The notes below the pieces were generated by a model that did no database searches, was not told the origin of the DNA, and was given only the letters and a program-made list of their open reading frames with translations. Shown piece after piece: positions 45,633 to 60,600 of a stretch of DNA of 64,000 nt. This DNA comes from Phalacrocorax aristotelis (taxonomy: Eukaryota; Chordata; Aves; Suliformes; Phalacrocoracidae). The position numbers and the translations under genes are program-made. Positions within the stretch are counted from its first letter, which is position 1. Each line of letters starts with the position of its first letter. The DNA lies in assembly GCF_949628215.1 (NCBI RefSeq), contig NC_134311.1, forward strand, positions 56,714,205 to 56,778,204. Direction: 5' to 3'.

Positions 45633-48600
45633 GTAATTCCCCCCACCTCCCTGCCCCGCTCCCTGCCGGCCCGGCCCGAACCCGCTCTCCGCTACCCAGC
45701 GTGGGGACGGCGGCGGGCGCTGGGAGCGGTGCCCCCGCCGCCCTCCCCTGGGCCGCCCGCTGGGCTGCGGGCGCTGCCCCGGCGAGGCCGGCTGGCCGCG
45801 GAGCTGTAGCCCCGTACCGGTGCCGCGGGGAGCAGCGGCAGCCCCGCTGCGGCACAGGGCAGGGCTCGGCGCCCGCCCCCTCGGGGTCCTGCCCGCAGGT
45901 TCCCGAGGGAGCTGCTGCCAACGCGGCGTAGCCCGCGAACCGCACTTCCTAATCTCCCGGTAAGGGACTCGGCGTCTCTGCAGGTAAGGTCATCTTGTTA
46001 CAAGCTAAAGTAAAGCCATGATAGTAACCATACCGATTCAGCATTTGGCCATTAAAGGCGTCTGGATGCAGTTACGAGGTAAATTAGGTAGAACTTAACG
46101 CAGGAACTGCTGATAGAATTTTGACTTCTCTGATGACATAGGTTGGAGCCACCAAAGTCCAAAACCATTTTGCTTTGAATTATTTGATATGCAAACTAAG
46201 CAGCACTTGCAACACACTGAAGTTGTAAATATTTTAAGCATAAACAGTCGTTGGATGGGATTTCTGTCTCCAGCATCCTGCCAGCTCTATTTACAAGCCC
46301 CAAATTGCTCTTCCCTTGATTCATATGACTGAATACCAACAGTGTTTGTAATATGAGCACAGCCTCCAATATGTGTGCCCTTCCCACCCTCATTTAGCTG
46401 AGGAAATAAGCCAGTATAAAAAGTTACCCAAGCATCAGCCGTTCTGGCCATTAACACAAACATATGAGCAATGTCTAAATCAAACTTTCTGACCTATACC
46501 AGTACTGCTACCCTGCACAGCTGCTTGGGCAGGTCAGTGGAATCATGTGTTTTGGCTTCCGTTCAGAAAGACAGTATAATCATTAAGAGGACACTTCTTA
46601 CTCAGAAGTGGGTTTACTAGAGTTTATGTGTAGCATATAAGTCTAGAGTAAGAGAACAGAAGGATATGCGAAGAAGTCTCTGAGCCCTAAGCCTTTCAGG
46701 TAGATCAGTTATAAAGGAAGAAGGTGGGGAGGTATGTGTTCTGCTTTTCATTTTTCAGCACATACTCATGCCACCTAACTTCAGACACCTAGCAGAAAGC
46801 AATTGCCTTAAGTTCCCTCTGCAGGCAGTGGACAGAGATAAGCTTCTCTCGAGGGCTCACTTAAGATCTGAATAGTTGTTTTGAGGTGCTTTTTTCTCTC
46901 CACTGATGGAAAGGTAGGATATAGGTAAAGCAAGCAGGCTTTTCACTTATATGGTTCCATTACATTCCTAAAGGTGATTGAGGGAATGTATTCAGACATT
47001 TGCACTCTTTCCATGGATAGAGGTATGGACTATGTGGTACAATTTCATTCATGGTAGCAAAAGTAAAGCAGTGAAAAGATGGCTCAAAAAAGCCTTTTTA
47101 CAAATACTCTTTCTTGTTATTTAATACCAGATCTGTGTACTGCAGGATCACGTGAAAGTACAATTTTGATCTGGATTGGGCATGACCTTACAGCTGTAGG
47201 TCTCTGGGGCAGAACAAAACAATATTGATGATAAACTTATGCAGGCTATATGCTAGCTATATGCTGGTTGAACCAATGGTATTTTACCAAGTATAGGTAA
47301 AGTAGAAATGGTGCAAAGAGATTATATCAGACCTGTAATAAAGTTTGCAAAAAAAGTTATTTCCATTTTAAGCCAATCTGAACTGACAAAGTAAGTTTGT
47401 ATTAAGTACTTTGTGCTTTATAATTATGTCACTTGCTATTAGATGCCCTAGTGCCAGGTTTAATATATCACAGTATATAATGTATTAAGATGCCATGGTC
47501 TATTCAGTCATGGCTTATGTTGCTTCTGTGTGTCAAAAGTGAAGATTATTTTAAAAGGCAGTTTAAAAAAAAAAATCTAGAACTGTGAAGGAAAACTGCT
47601 GTTAAATCCTAGAAGTGACTTGTTGAAAGAAAAAAACTTATAGTGCATTTAAATATAATACCTATATATGATGTCAACATGTATCTATTACTTAACGTTC
47701 AGTTAACAAGTTAAGCAATGACTAAGGCTGCTTGTATGTTAGATTTCTTTCCTCCAGACTCCTGTTCTGCATATTAAGCTGCTGAAGCAGGCTCCATCTA
47801 TAAAAGATTCCTTGTCAGGCAGAGGAAGCAGGGACTCAACCGGTGATCCCTTGGGTGCCTTGCTCTGGCCCCATTTGAGGCATTGTGTTACAACTGCAAA
47901 TTAGTTAATAGTAAACACAATCTTTACAAAGCCTCCTGACCTTTACACTTAGAACAGAATTGCTGTAATAGACAAGCATGACTGGTAGACTCATTGAAAA
48001 TTACTGAGTTTTGGAGACTGAGTATTACAGACCGAGTTTGGCCCTGGTCCTGCTGAAACGAAGATGAAAGCTTGCACACTTTATTAATCAGGTCAATATT
48101 TTGGCAAGTCTAGAACGTGCAATGGAATGTGATGCAGAGATTTGCAAGCCAACACTTGGCCAAGCTCATGTACAGCAGTGCTGTACACAGAAACCCTGTC
48201 ACCTTCCTGCCATGTCAGTGCCTAAGCCAAAAACGCCCACCCTCTCAGCCAGGCTTTGTAGCCTCCAAGTAGCCTTGGACAGCAATGACTGGTACTGAAA
48301 CAGGCATAGTTGGCACAGTGCTCCTTCTTGTTGGAAAGGCATACTCCCATCCTGCCTAAAGGGCAATGCTGAGACATCACAAGTGACTTTCCTGGATGTA
48401 GGGTGTGAGGTAACTGAAGTAATGAAGGAAAAATTATCAATGAAGGTAATCTACTAAAGGTTGGAGACTAATTGTTTAAAAAACGCTTCCTCTCAGCATA
48501 AAACCCACACTCAGCTCTGTCCACAAGGCTGTCCTTTTTCCTACTCCCTCAAATTTAATCATCTACTGAAATGCTAGTGTGCCATTGAGAAAGATAACTA

Positions 48601-51600
48601 TGGAGGGAAATTTAAGTCTTACCTTTGACTAATTCTTTTCCTGTACCCGCTACCTTTGTTAATGTGATGGGTCTGCATTCATCATCTTTTTAAAGTAAAT
48701 TGAACTATGGTTGTAATCCAATTGCAGAAATTAGTACTATTTAGTATAATAAGTACTTTTTGGGAAACTTGAACAAGCCAATGAAACAATTAAAGGAATA
48801 CAAAAAATAATATATATTAGGTGCAACTAATGTATGCTTTTCTCATATTTTTCTACTTCCATTGCATTAGCATGGCGTTCAAGGCAGGAGCAAGGTTAAT
48901 CACAGGGTGCTGTAAGGTTTGTAAATTGACATCTTAAAACATTTCAGGACTGTGCCAAACAAGCAGGATTTTCTTTCATTTTGTAAGTCTAGGTAAGCAA
49001 ACCCAGGCTAGTAAAACGCCTGTCAGAAAAATGGAGGCCAACATTTTGAGACATGTCTTAATTTGGTAAGGAAATGTTACATGCTCACTTTTCTATGATG
49101 CCTATTGTGCCATCTTGTGTCACAAGCTACTTGTGCTAAGGCTCTGTCAAGATGGCATTCATAGTTAAAGAGTAAATGAGCTAATAGAAAGGTCAGTGAT
49201 ACTACTGTTTCATTTTAAGAAGTTTCTCCTATATTTTACAGGAGAATTTAAGATGGTGTTTTACTTTCATAGGAATGGAATTGGACCAGTGACTTCTAGT
49301 TCTGGGGACTATATCTCTGGACTACAAAAAAACTCACTGATGAAAAGTCTTACATAATATATATGCACATATTAAAGCTTTATGTTGCAAAGCAGACCAT
49401 CTACTATTCTTTAAAGGGAATTTCAAGATGGAAATCAATTACTTTTTACTGTTATGGCAAAGATATTTCTGGTAGCCCACAAATATTTATGCCTGTTTTG
49501 TAAATACAAGAAATGGCAACAGAGACAAAGGAAGCCCACAAAACTGAAGAACTGTAATGTTAACCTTTTCTCCTGGTTTCTTCAGGGTATTCTAGAGCGC
49601 TTAAATGCTGGGGAAATTGTGATTGGAGATGGAGGATTTGTCTTTGCTCTTGAAAAGCGGGGATATGTAAAAGCTGGACCTTGGACTCCTGAAGCAACAG
49701 TAGAGCACCCAGAAGCAGGTCAGTTTTACTGGGAAATACTAATCCTGTAGTGAATGTAAGCATGGTTGGATAAATAAGTATATAGGAACTTGTAGTAGGA
49801 TTTTAAATAGAAGTGTTCCTTGACACTGTAGAATTAGACTGTTAAAACAGTCTAAGAATCTATAGACCAAATGTTCATCTTACCCCTTTTTCTTGCACTT
49901 AACACTGGCCAAAAGCAGATGGCTGAGTAAGAATACAAGTAGTGCAAACATAGTGATACCTCTCCAGAATGCTCTCCCAGTCTTCAATAATTTGTAGCCC
50001 AGGGACATTTTCGCCTAGATATGGTATCTTTGCATTTAGTAGCATTCAGTGATTTCTCTCTCATGGATTTGTCCAGTCTGCCCTTGAGCTGATATAAAGC
50101 TTGTCATTTAAAACATCTTGTAAAAAAGAATTCTGCAGTTAACTATCTGTTTTGTTGTGTTCTACCCATTCTAGGCCTTTTATATTGTTATAAATTACTA
50201 TAGTTTTTTATTAATTCTTTCAGGAAAATAGCAACTTTTAATAAACAATGGAATGGAAGAGGAGTATTGTATGTATCTGGCTCCACTGTGAAATGGGGAA
50301 TGATAACCCTCGTAAGAACCTGAGATTTGTAATAAACATTTAAGGGAGTAACTCTCTTAAAGTGGATGGAGACAAAACGAGCGATCATTCTATGCCTTTC
50401 CACATAATGATTATAATGTTTAACATAAATAGTGCAAAAGCAGATGCTATTATCTATTTATGTATGCTATATTATAAGAAAGCATTTGCCCTAGTAATAT
50501 GATATGGAGTTAATCCTACAAGCCAATTCAGAATATCCTGGGGAAAAGATTTTTAAGTGTTTGCCCTTCCAAATTAGCCTTCTTCGTCTATACAGGGCAA
50601 AGAAGGAAGAAGAGAGGAAGAAGGAGAGCTATCTTAGCCCTCTCTAGTACATTGCTTTGTACACCTTACCTATGTATCCTAATCCTTCTCAGCCTTCAAG
50701 TGTCACCTTACATGTAGCATGCCTAACTTAGGGTCATGGACAGCCTTAGATAATGCAGAGCTCCAGCAAATGTTTGAAGGGTGATGACCTAATTTGCTGA
50801 ATGTCATGTTTCCAGAAGACATCCCATCACCTCTCTCTATTTCTCTCCATCTCTACGTTTTTCTGCCCCTACACATTCCATCTTAAATCATAGCACTTAC
50901 CCTATGCTCTTTATTTCCCCTTTGCTTACTTATTTTGCACCTCAAAAGCCCTTGACCCTCTCCACATGTCCTTTTGGGAAGTGCACATCTCAGTCCATGG
51001 GAAATGCAAGTCTTTTTCTTACACAGAGGCAGCTGCAGGTGGCTTAAATTAGCTAAATTGGCACACAGATTTGCTTGACTACCTTGATCAGTAATCATAG
51101 GTTAGAATCCAGCATTCTAAGAATTGCTACTGATTTGCTAGAACATATTGTTTATTTCTGTAACATAGTTACATAATTTTTATAAGCCCTTGATAAGCTA
51201 TTTATAAATACACCCTTCACTGGAAATTAGTTCATTTCTTTTAGTGCAGTGTGCTGCCTCCCCTCCATTCCTGCTTTTTGCTCCTGCGTGCTCAAGGGTC
51301 ATGTTACTTTGAAAGCAGGTGTAAAGGACAGAAGGAGCAACTGGCTGAGCCAGCTGGTGTAAAAACCATACAACTTCCAGACCATCTTGTCTTTGTAAGG
51401 AAGGAGGGAGGTTCTGAGAACGCAGTGAGGAATTGCTGGTGGGGGGAGGGGGTGTGTGTGAGTTCAAGGCCACTATCTCCATTACGAGAGAGGAGAAGTT
51501 TTGCCAGGCTGACAAGTTTAGAAATGGGATCTAAATAATTCTTCTAAGCCAGGTCAGGTGTTGCTCTGTAGTGAGCAATATGCATAGGTACTTCCTGCCC

Positions 51601-54600
51601 CCATCTGCTGTTAGCTTAAGTCTGTCTTTTGTGAAATGTCCAACTCATGGTGGATTGAAATGAAAACTCAGTGTTATACATCTGACTCCTAAAATGTATC
51701 AAATTGTTAACAATTGTTTACCCTTATATGTGGCTGTTACCCCATTTCTTAAATAGTGGAGGAAAACACAGCTTCAGTAGCATGTTGGAAGTAGCACAAG
51801 AAGTATATTACAGAGTGGTTTGGGTTTTTGATAGTGCAGACTGCTCTGGGCTTGATGATAGTAACAGTATAGTCTGCTGGTAGAAATTATTTGCCTGGGG
51901 TTGAATGAGATTCAGGCTGATACCTATAACACTATTCTTTCCCTCAAAATTTAGACCCATTCTAGAGCCTCCTGTGACAGTTTGGGATATGAAGTTCCTT
52001 ATTCATATGTGTGAGATTATTTCATTTGCCTACCTATGTGACCATCTTTATTCACACAAATACCAGGCACTCTTCTAGGAACACAAGAACTATATTTAGA
52101 GAGTGCTAATCATGGGGGTAAACAAATCTGGTTTATTATGGAAATGTGGAATTTGTGGAAAATATTTGTAGATTCTTTTTTCCTTTTCCCATTTCTAGAC
52201 TATTTTTTATCAATCAATTCTCATGGGGTAGAATAGGAAAACAAACTACAGAACACTGGAAACGTACAAAGACAGCCCTTTCAGTTGGGATTGAGTAGCC
52301 TATTTTAATGCTTTGGGAAAAAGAATACTCCCTGCAGTAGGAATGTTTTGACTTTGAATAAAGGTTGTAAGACAGAAATTTGATCCTAGTAGTTAAGGCA
52401 GATTCCAGGGTCTTTTTGAACTGTAACTCTGCTATATTCCATGTGCCTGGGTCTTTGACTGCTGGGAAAAGAAGCATTGTGTTAAATCACACTGTGGTTA
52501 TCCGAGACTGTAACTAGAAATTAAGTACTGTACTAGTAGAGAAAAACAAGGGACACTACACTGTTTCTTCACTGAAAGCAGACATGCTTGCGTTTATGCG
52601 GATTGACTTTTGCGACTCAAACTGCTGTCTGAGCTTCTCTGGCGTAGAAGGCTGTGTTTGTTGCAACTGAAGGGAGTAATTTTGTTCTTGTGACACATCC
52701 ACACATTTTCCTAATGACAAGATTGTCTGTGGATAATGAGATCTGATAAACTAGGACTTCAGGAAAACTCTTCCGAGCATCTGCCTCAAACTGCAGTGTT
52801 CTTGTGTCGTGTACAGTATCTAGGGAATAAACTATTCCTGTATTTGCTATAAACTGTTGAGCATTTTATCTCTGTTTTACATTATCAGTAATGTTTGAGA
52901 AATTATTATAATTACTGTTCTGAGGGTACACATATAAAATCAATTGACGACAACTGTTCTGTTCCTGCTGTGGCAATTGCAGTGAATTGCTTACAGCGAC
53001 GAAGGCAGAACTACTGTTCTGAGTAGACAGACTACATAGAGCCTGCTCCCAAAGTCCTAATGCAGGAAATTTGTCCATTAAAAGTAATGCCAACCTTACT
53101 ACAAAAGAATTGTTGGCTCTGTAGTGAAATCATCATGTGCTGACTTATGAGAAGAATGAAGTCTGTGTTGCAAGTCACTCTTCTGGAGCAACAAATAATC
53201 TCTTAATTAAGGGTGTATGTAGCAAAATAGAGCTTTGGTTTTTGCTGACTAGACTCAGCTGGAGTTTTTTACGGGGAGAAAACTAGAAAATATAAACTAG
53301 AGAAGGTAATGGAACAATGTATTCTTCCATATAAATATAATCTTTTCCCTTAATTTGTTGCCACGGTACTTTTTCCTGTTTTCTTCTTCATAGTCTAGAA
53401 GATAAGAAAATATGGCTGTTTCATTTGATGATCTTTTTGTCTGGTATTCCTTGTTATGCCTTCATGTTCATTTGTCAGATGTCTGCTTTACCTTCCTAAA
53501 CCAAAGTGCAGTTCTATAAAGTGAAATTCAGAGGTCTGAAGGACTGCAGAAAGTAGAAGACAGGCAAGGTGGCATGCAAAACTGAATCTACTTAGAAATC
53601 TTCAGTCATTCTTAGCAGAGAATAACTAAGGAGAAGCTTTTCTACCTAATGTTCTGAGAGTGAGAAGAAAGGATTTCTATGCAGACTGTAGGTACTGCTT
53701 CTAATCTCTCATAATGGCTCTTCCAGTAAACACAGTACCACTTATTTTACAGTAACATTACTTCAGTAAACAGTTAATTTTGGGGTAACAACAGTGACAA
53801 CTGTACCAAACATATATTCTTTGTCTCTTTGAATTCCTTGCAGTTCGTCAGCTTCACCGGGAATTCCTCAGAGCTGGATCCAATGTTCTGCAGACATTCA
53901 CTTTTTATGCCAGCGAGGACAAACTAGAGAACAGGGGCAATTATGTAGCTGAGAAAATAAGTGTGAGTAAAACTCTGTTTTGATGGAGATATGAAATAAA
54001 TGGATTCATTTCAAAAGGTTTAGTAGAGAGATTATCAAGTATATTCACAGTTTGTCATAACAGTTTTGGCTATATTTGAGAACCTAAGAATGAGATGATG
54101 CAATTTCAGAGTTTGGAATAGCAAGAAAGACAAGATTAAAAGACAAAAAAAAAAAAAGGCAAAATGGGACCAAGATTAATTGAGGGAAGAGGATACCCAC
54201 ATTGTATTTTTCCCATGTGAGGAGACTAGTTCACTGGAGTTTTGATACAAAGAATATTGGGACTACTAAATGCACAGAGAGTGAAATCAGTTGAAAAAAA
54301 GATACTCTTTAACATCCAGAGAAACAGATTGACTGCAAAAATGGTGAGGAATCCTAGAGAATAATGAGTGGCTAATGAGAACGGAATGTTTTTTAGAACC
54401 ATGTCTTCAATGAAGTAACAACTGAAAAAATCAAGGTATACACTGTAGTGAATATTCCCCTTCTCATGTGTAAGGGCAATCTGTTACAGCAACAGGAGTA
54501 TCATGTTGGTGTTTTCTTGCCCCCTGCACAAAAAAGTGATAGGATGTTGGGTGTGTTCACTAGATGCAGGCCCCAGCTCTGCTGGGACTTCTGGCACAAA

Positions 54601-57600
54601 CATTTCTAGATAGTTCCTCTGAGACTAGAAGGTTTGCCATTGAGTGTTTTCTCTGATCCTTTCACCTTTGGTCCTATTGTCTATTTCAACCTCTGCAAAA
54701 CAGAGAAGATTCTCCAGTGGGCAGGGAGGAGGGAATATCTTTGTATCTGTGAATATAACCTAAGTCAGAAATTAGAGCAGTCTGGACACTAGGGAAACAC
54801 TTGAGTCTTAAGAGGTCATACCAAAAGGTCGTGTGACCAAATTCATCTGAAATGCTGTACCTTTACAGTCAATAGATGCAACATTGGAATGTCTGAAGTG
54901 ATAGCCCCAGAAACACAGTGCCTCTGGAACAAGCCATGCTGCAACTGTTGCTGCCATGCAAAATTATAAGAAGGGCTGGGAGAGCACCTGGTATTGGGAA
55001 AGCACTGCAGCAAAGCTTTTAAGATTGATTTGCTGCCTGTTCTAGAAGCAGGTTCCTCCAGGCTTTAACTGGTTTATGGCTCCACCTCCTGGAGTTCCCA
55101 AACATGGACCTGAGCACAAATGCAAATGCAAGACGATCTGTCAGCAACAGCCTTAAAAATCTGCTGGATCTTTTGAGGCAGCCATGGAAAACTTCAGGTG
55201 GGAGGAACCTGTGTAGATTCTAAGTAGTCCATGGGCTGCAGAGAAACCTCCTCTGATTGGTATGTGTTATCTCTCCCCAATAATGATTCTTTTCCCATAA
55301 TCATTCTTTCCCAGCTTAACCTCTTTTTCACAAGCTGTTCTTGTCATCCTGATTTAGGTATAGAGGGAATGTGTCTTTCAGACTAGGTAATAAATTAGTC
55401 ATATATAGTGATAAGTTTCCCTTTACTATTCTAAAATTGGCAACTTTAACATGAGACTATTAATGATATTTTTTAATGCCTTAAATAACTAAATAAATTG
55501 TATCTTAAATTTGAAAATTATCAAAATACTAAAATACATTTTTTTAAAAAAGGAAAAATCAATTGAAATTACTACATATTCTGTTTTCCACCCACAAAAC
55601 ATCAGAAGAAAAGCATACACTTAAGTGTAACTAACTCATTTTCTAAGAGGCAAAGAAAATTCTACTTCACACCAAATATTTGCTTTTAGAGACTATTTGT
55701 GTAAGATGTATTAAAAGTAATATGCTTTTATAATTTATAATATGATAACATAGAGGTGTCCAGAAATCTGTTTCTTAACATTATTTTTTGAAAGATCCTG
55801 GTCTTCCTTATCGTTATTATTTAAAAATCCATTTAATTTCAAAGGGATATGAAGAAGCCATTATAGATTTTGACTCTTTTTGTCCTTTTTGTACTCTGAA
55901 ATTACATGCATATCTCTGAGCAGGTAAAACTGATATAATCGATATTCATACAGTGCCAGAAAGTGAATGAAGCTGCTTGTGACATTGCAAGAGAAGTGGC
56001 TAATGAAGGTGATGCTTTAGTGGCTGGAGGAGTCAGTCAAACACCATCATACTTAAGCTGCAAGGACAAAGCAGAGGTTAAAGCAGCCTTTCGAAAGCAA
56101 CTAGATGTCTTTATGAAGAAGAACGTGGACTTCCTAATTGCTGAGGTAAATGCGTAAAGAAGGTACATGCCTTCACCTGCTACAGTGTTAACTTTAAGAT
56201 GTCAAGTCTGCTTTAGGGAGTACAAGTACATATTGTTTCCTCCTTCAAAATTTTCTGTTATGTTTTTATTCCAGTAGTATCAGGTATTTTTCTAAATGCA
56301 CAGCAGCATCTGCAAGCATTCTAGACTAGGACCTTGCAACCTAAATTTCTACCTCATTCAAGCCAAGTTCTGTACTGGTACAAGGAGGATAGATTAATGT
56401 GATCTTAACTAGTTCCTATTTCCTCCCATACACCATAAGCAGCCCCACGCACCCACTGGCTGCTTTTCTAGATTAAAATAGTTCTTTGGAGATAAATCCC
56501 TGATTAACCTCCCATATAGGAATTCTTACTCTGAAACAAGAGTATAATTATTTTTCACTTAGTTTTACTTACTGACTTTTAAAAATCCTTTTTTAGCTTT
56601 GTGGTCAGTGAACTCCATTGAATTCTGTCAGTTTAAATCGGAAAAGAATCAAGTCATTGTATCGCTGGTGAATTTGGGGTCTGGACTAATATGTTTATGC
56701 TTCATCTCCAAGAAAGAAAAGTAGTCCAATTGTATTTTCTTTCAGTATTTTGAACATGTTGAAGAGGCTGTCTGGGCAGTTGAAGTTCTAAAAGAATCTG
56801 GGAAGCCGGTTGCAGCTACGATGTGCATTGGTCCGGAAGGAGACATGCATGGCGTGCCCCCTGGACACTGTGCTGTCCAGCTGGTAAAGGCTGGTAAGAA
56901 TCCATTCTAATATGCCCTTTAGAAGTATGGGACAAAGTAAAGTCCTTAATTATTGAGATAAATGGATGTGTATCTCATGTAGGTAGCTTCCTCATTATAT
57001 CTGATAAAAGTTTTGACCCTATAGAAAAGTTTTTGTGTACTTCACTAGAGTACTCTTTTAAAAAACATATGAAAATGCAGCTATGAAATCCTTGTTAACC
57101 AGGACAGTATTGGGAGCAATAGCCACAGGCAGCTGATACTGTATAGAGCAAAATCCTAAACCTACTCAAATTTTGTTAAAGCCACCCCCAAATTCTGGGC
57201 TTACAATTATGAAGCATATGCAGAATCCAAAGCCACCTTTGATTCTCTGCTCATGTTTTTAGACATGTATGGAGCACAGTTCAAACCCAGGATGAGAGAA
57301 TAAGAGGATGAAAAAAATAATCTTTTTGCCTATCAAAGGCTGTGTTTTCTGCAGGACAAGGAGAAGGGCAGAAGAAATTAATCAAGGGCATGGAGAATGA
57401 TGATACAGGGGCTTATTATATCTTTTCTGAACTACTCTTTTCCTTTGGAGTTAGAGTTGAAATCCAAAGGCAGAACCTGTGTTAGGAACCTGCTACCTAT
57501 TTGCACATGTGGCTGTACATAATCAGTCTTCATTGATTAAGCACTGATAAGAAAAGCAACTCTCTGAGGGTGGGAGATGTGATTCATCATCAGCAAGGCA

Positions 57601-60600
57601 AAGAGGAGTGCAACTGCCATGTGGATGGAATGATCAACCTCAGGAGAGTTGAGGCTGGCTCTAACCCAACTGCCTTGTTTTCATAATGCTGGTGCAAAGA
57701 TAGACTGCTGTGCTTCCGGAGTGGTGTGGCTAAGGACTTTCACCTCCCACTTCCTGGGGAGATGTGACCTGAAGTTATTTTCCTCCTCCTAGGTGCTTCT
57801 ATTGTTGGAGTCAACTGCCATTTTGATCCAGATACTTGCCTGGAAACTGTGAAACTGATGAAAGAGGGCTTGCAGGCTGCTAAACTGAAAGCACACCTGA
57901 TGTCCCAACCACTTGCTTTCCATACACCTGACTGTGGAAAGCAGGGTTTTATTGATCTTCCAGAATTTCCCTTTGGTAAGACAAGGGTCTCTTCCTCCTC
58001 CTTTTTTTTTTCTTTTTTTTTTTTTCCCTTTTCCCCCCATTGTCTCTTCCTTTTTTTCCCCCAGCCTTTAGTAAAGCTGAAGCTGCAATGTGTCCTCCTT
58101 TACAACTCCTCTACAATAGGATCAGTCCCAGTCATCCTGTCCGGTATTTTCCACAGAGGGATTGCAATGTAATATTGGATTAAAAATCATCCACATAGTG
58201 AGAGTATTTCAGTAGTATCACAGCGTGTGACTGAAAATGAAATAATGAAAACCGCTGAACTGCCACAACCTAAACTCAGTTAAACATAGTTCTTCCTTGT
58301 GCTGTAGAACCTTGTTCAGGACAGCTGTAAACGTTCAAAGAAATTAACAAGAACAAATATGCTAAAAATCCCCAGACTTAAATGCTTGGGAGCATTTGAA
58401 CTTGCATTGGAGCTCCCCAGCATTCTGGATTGCAACATCTATCCCACAAGCCCTGTTGTTTACCTGCATGTACAATGTATATGCAGAACTGGATATAGGT
58501 GCATGATTACTGCGTTCATAATGGTTCAGTCTTGCAAGTGTAACTGTAATATAAGTGAGGTTAGAGAGAAACCAGAAGAGGGAATATGTTCTTTGATGTT
58601 GCTGACAAATGGATTAGCAGTTTGGAGAAGGTATTAATCACATGTATGCTCAGGAGAAATTCTACAAAGACTGTAAGATTCAGCCACTTTGTGTATTAAG
58701 GCTTGTGTACTTAGGGCTTATTTCCACCTGGGATGTAGAAGACCACACCCATTTAAGATAAGAGGTCAAAATCAGCATAAACGTTCTAAAATTTATTAGA
58801 AAAATGCTTTCATTTTCAGGTACCATACACTCTTCTTTTCACGATCAGACTGTGAAACAGGGCATTAAAACACCTGAAACTTAAATTTTAGTGAAAAATT
58901 TGAGGGCTAGATGTGATTTCCAGGAAGTTGGGTTTTTTTAATTCCTCCCTTTATATAAACAAGTGGAAGAGAATAAAGCATGAGCTTGAGGCATTCATGA
59001 AATGATTATAACATGTCTGAGTTCTGACAATATTGTAGTATGTTTAAAAGTGTTAGGAACTCATTTTTCCTATTCATTCCTTCATGTAACTCCTCTGATA
59101 GCAAGCAAAAAAGAACAGATGCAGTAACTAATCAAGTGAATTGAAGGTTTCACTCTTTGGTTTGTTACAGTTCTTGGCTTGCATGTTATAAGCAATCCGT
59201 ATGAGATCTCAGTTTTCAAAAATTCCATTAGTCTATTGGAGAAGGGTGGTTCTATGACTGTTTTCAAGAGCCAAAAGGAGCACTAGATCACTTGACAGCA
59301 GATAAGCAGTGTGATAAATCATTGTTAAACTGACCCAGTTAACTCTGGTTTTTGTGGAAGGCAATATGCACAAAGAGGTATTTAGTTATCGGAAGTGTAC
59401 TTAACCTCTGTGCAGGCCAGCAAGATCTCAGTTTCTAGAAAAGCGCTGGCTGTATTGTATTGGCAAACTCAGCATCTAAATGCCAGCAGTCTTTATTTAT
59501 CTGTAGAAATTTTCCCAGTTTTCTGTGTTTTCCCTTCTGTATTACTGCAATTGCTCTGAAATGTCACCAGCTAAGCAAGGACAATGTTTTAGGAAGAAAT
59601 GTCCCGATCAGTCAAAGCATACCCAATTATCTCAAGGGTAGGTATATTGAGGTGCTGAATCCAGGAGCAGGTTATAATCTTTTCATCAAAACTTGATGAA
59701 AATTGCAATCTCTTTTTACTATAAATATTAACTTAAACTTTTAAGATATAGATATTTAATTCTGAATAAAGCCAAGGGAAGAAATGCATTGACAGGCATG
59801 GAAAATAGAATATTAGTCAGTTTTGGGAAGCAGAAGATGCCACAAAATGTGATCTATGTGGCAACTTCTTTTCATAAAATACTGCTTGTTTTCAATCACT
59901 ATATTTCACCACATGTAGTTTGTTCTTATGGCAGGACCTATTCCTATTTCTTCAGAGATGTAGGTTGTTGCTGCCCTTACACTTCTGAAGCACAAGGACT
60001 AATTTATAGAATCACAGAATGGTTTGGAAGGGACCTTAAAGATCTCGCTACACTCAGAGTAAATAATTCCTTCCTAATATCTGATGTAAATCTACCCTCT
60101 TTCAGTTTAAAATTGTTACCCCATATCCTGTCATTACAGTCCCTGATAAAGAGTCCCTCCTCATTTTCCCTGTAGGCCCCCTTGAAGTATTAAAAGGCTG
60201 CTGTAAGGTCTTCCTGGAGCTTTCTTTTCTCCAGGCTGAACAACCCCAGCGCTCTCAGCCTGTCCTCATAGCAGAGGTGCTCCTTCCCTCTGATCATCTT
60301 TGTGGCCCTCCTCTGGACCTGCTCCAACAGGTCCATGGCTTTCTTGTACTGGGGCCCCAGAGCTGAACACAGTACTCAGGTGAGGTCTCACAAGAGCTGT
60401 GTAGAGGGGAAGAATCACTTCCCTTGACCTGCTGGGCACACCTCTTTTGATGCAGCACAGGATGCAGTTGGCTTTCTGGGCTGCAAGTGCACGTTGTCAG
60501 CTCATAATCAGTTTTTCATCCACCAGTACCCCAATGTCCTTCTCTGCAGGACTGTTCTCAACCCACCCATCACCGCTCTTGTATGCATGTTTGGGATTGC

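Noticed and set aside
45529..45945. Minus- and plus-strand open frames across BHMT exon 1 and intron 1
   Set aside because: GC-driven open frames continuing through a clear splice donor, with no conserved sequence.
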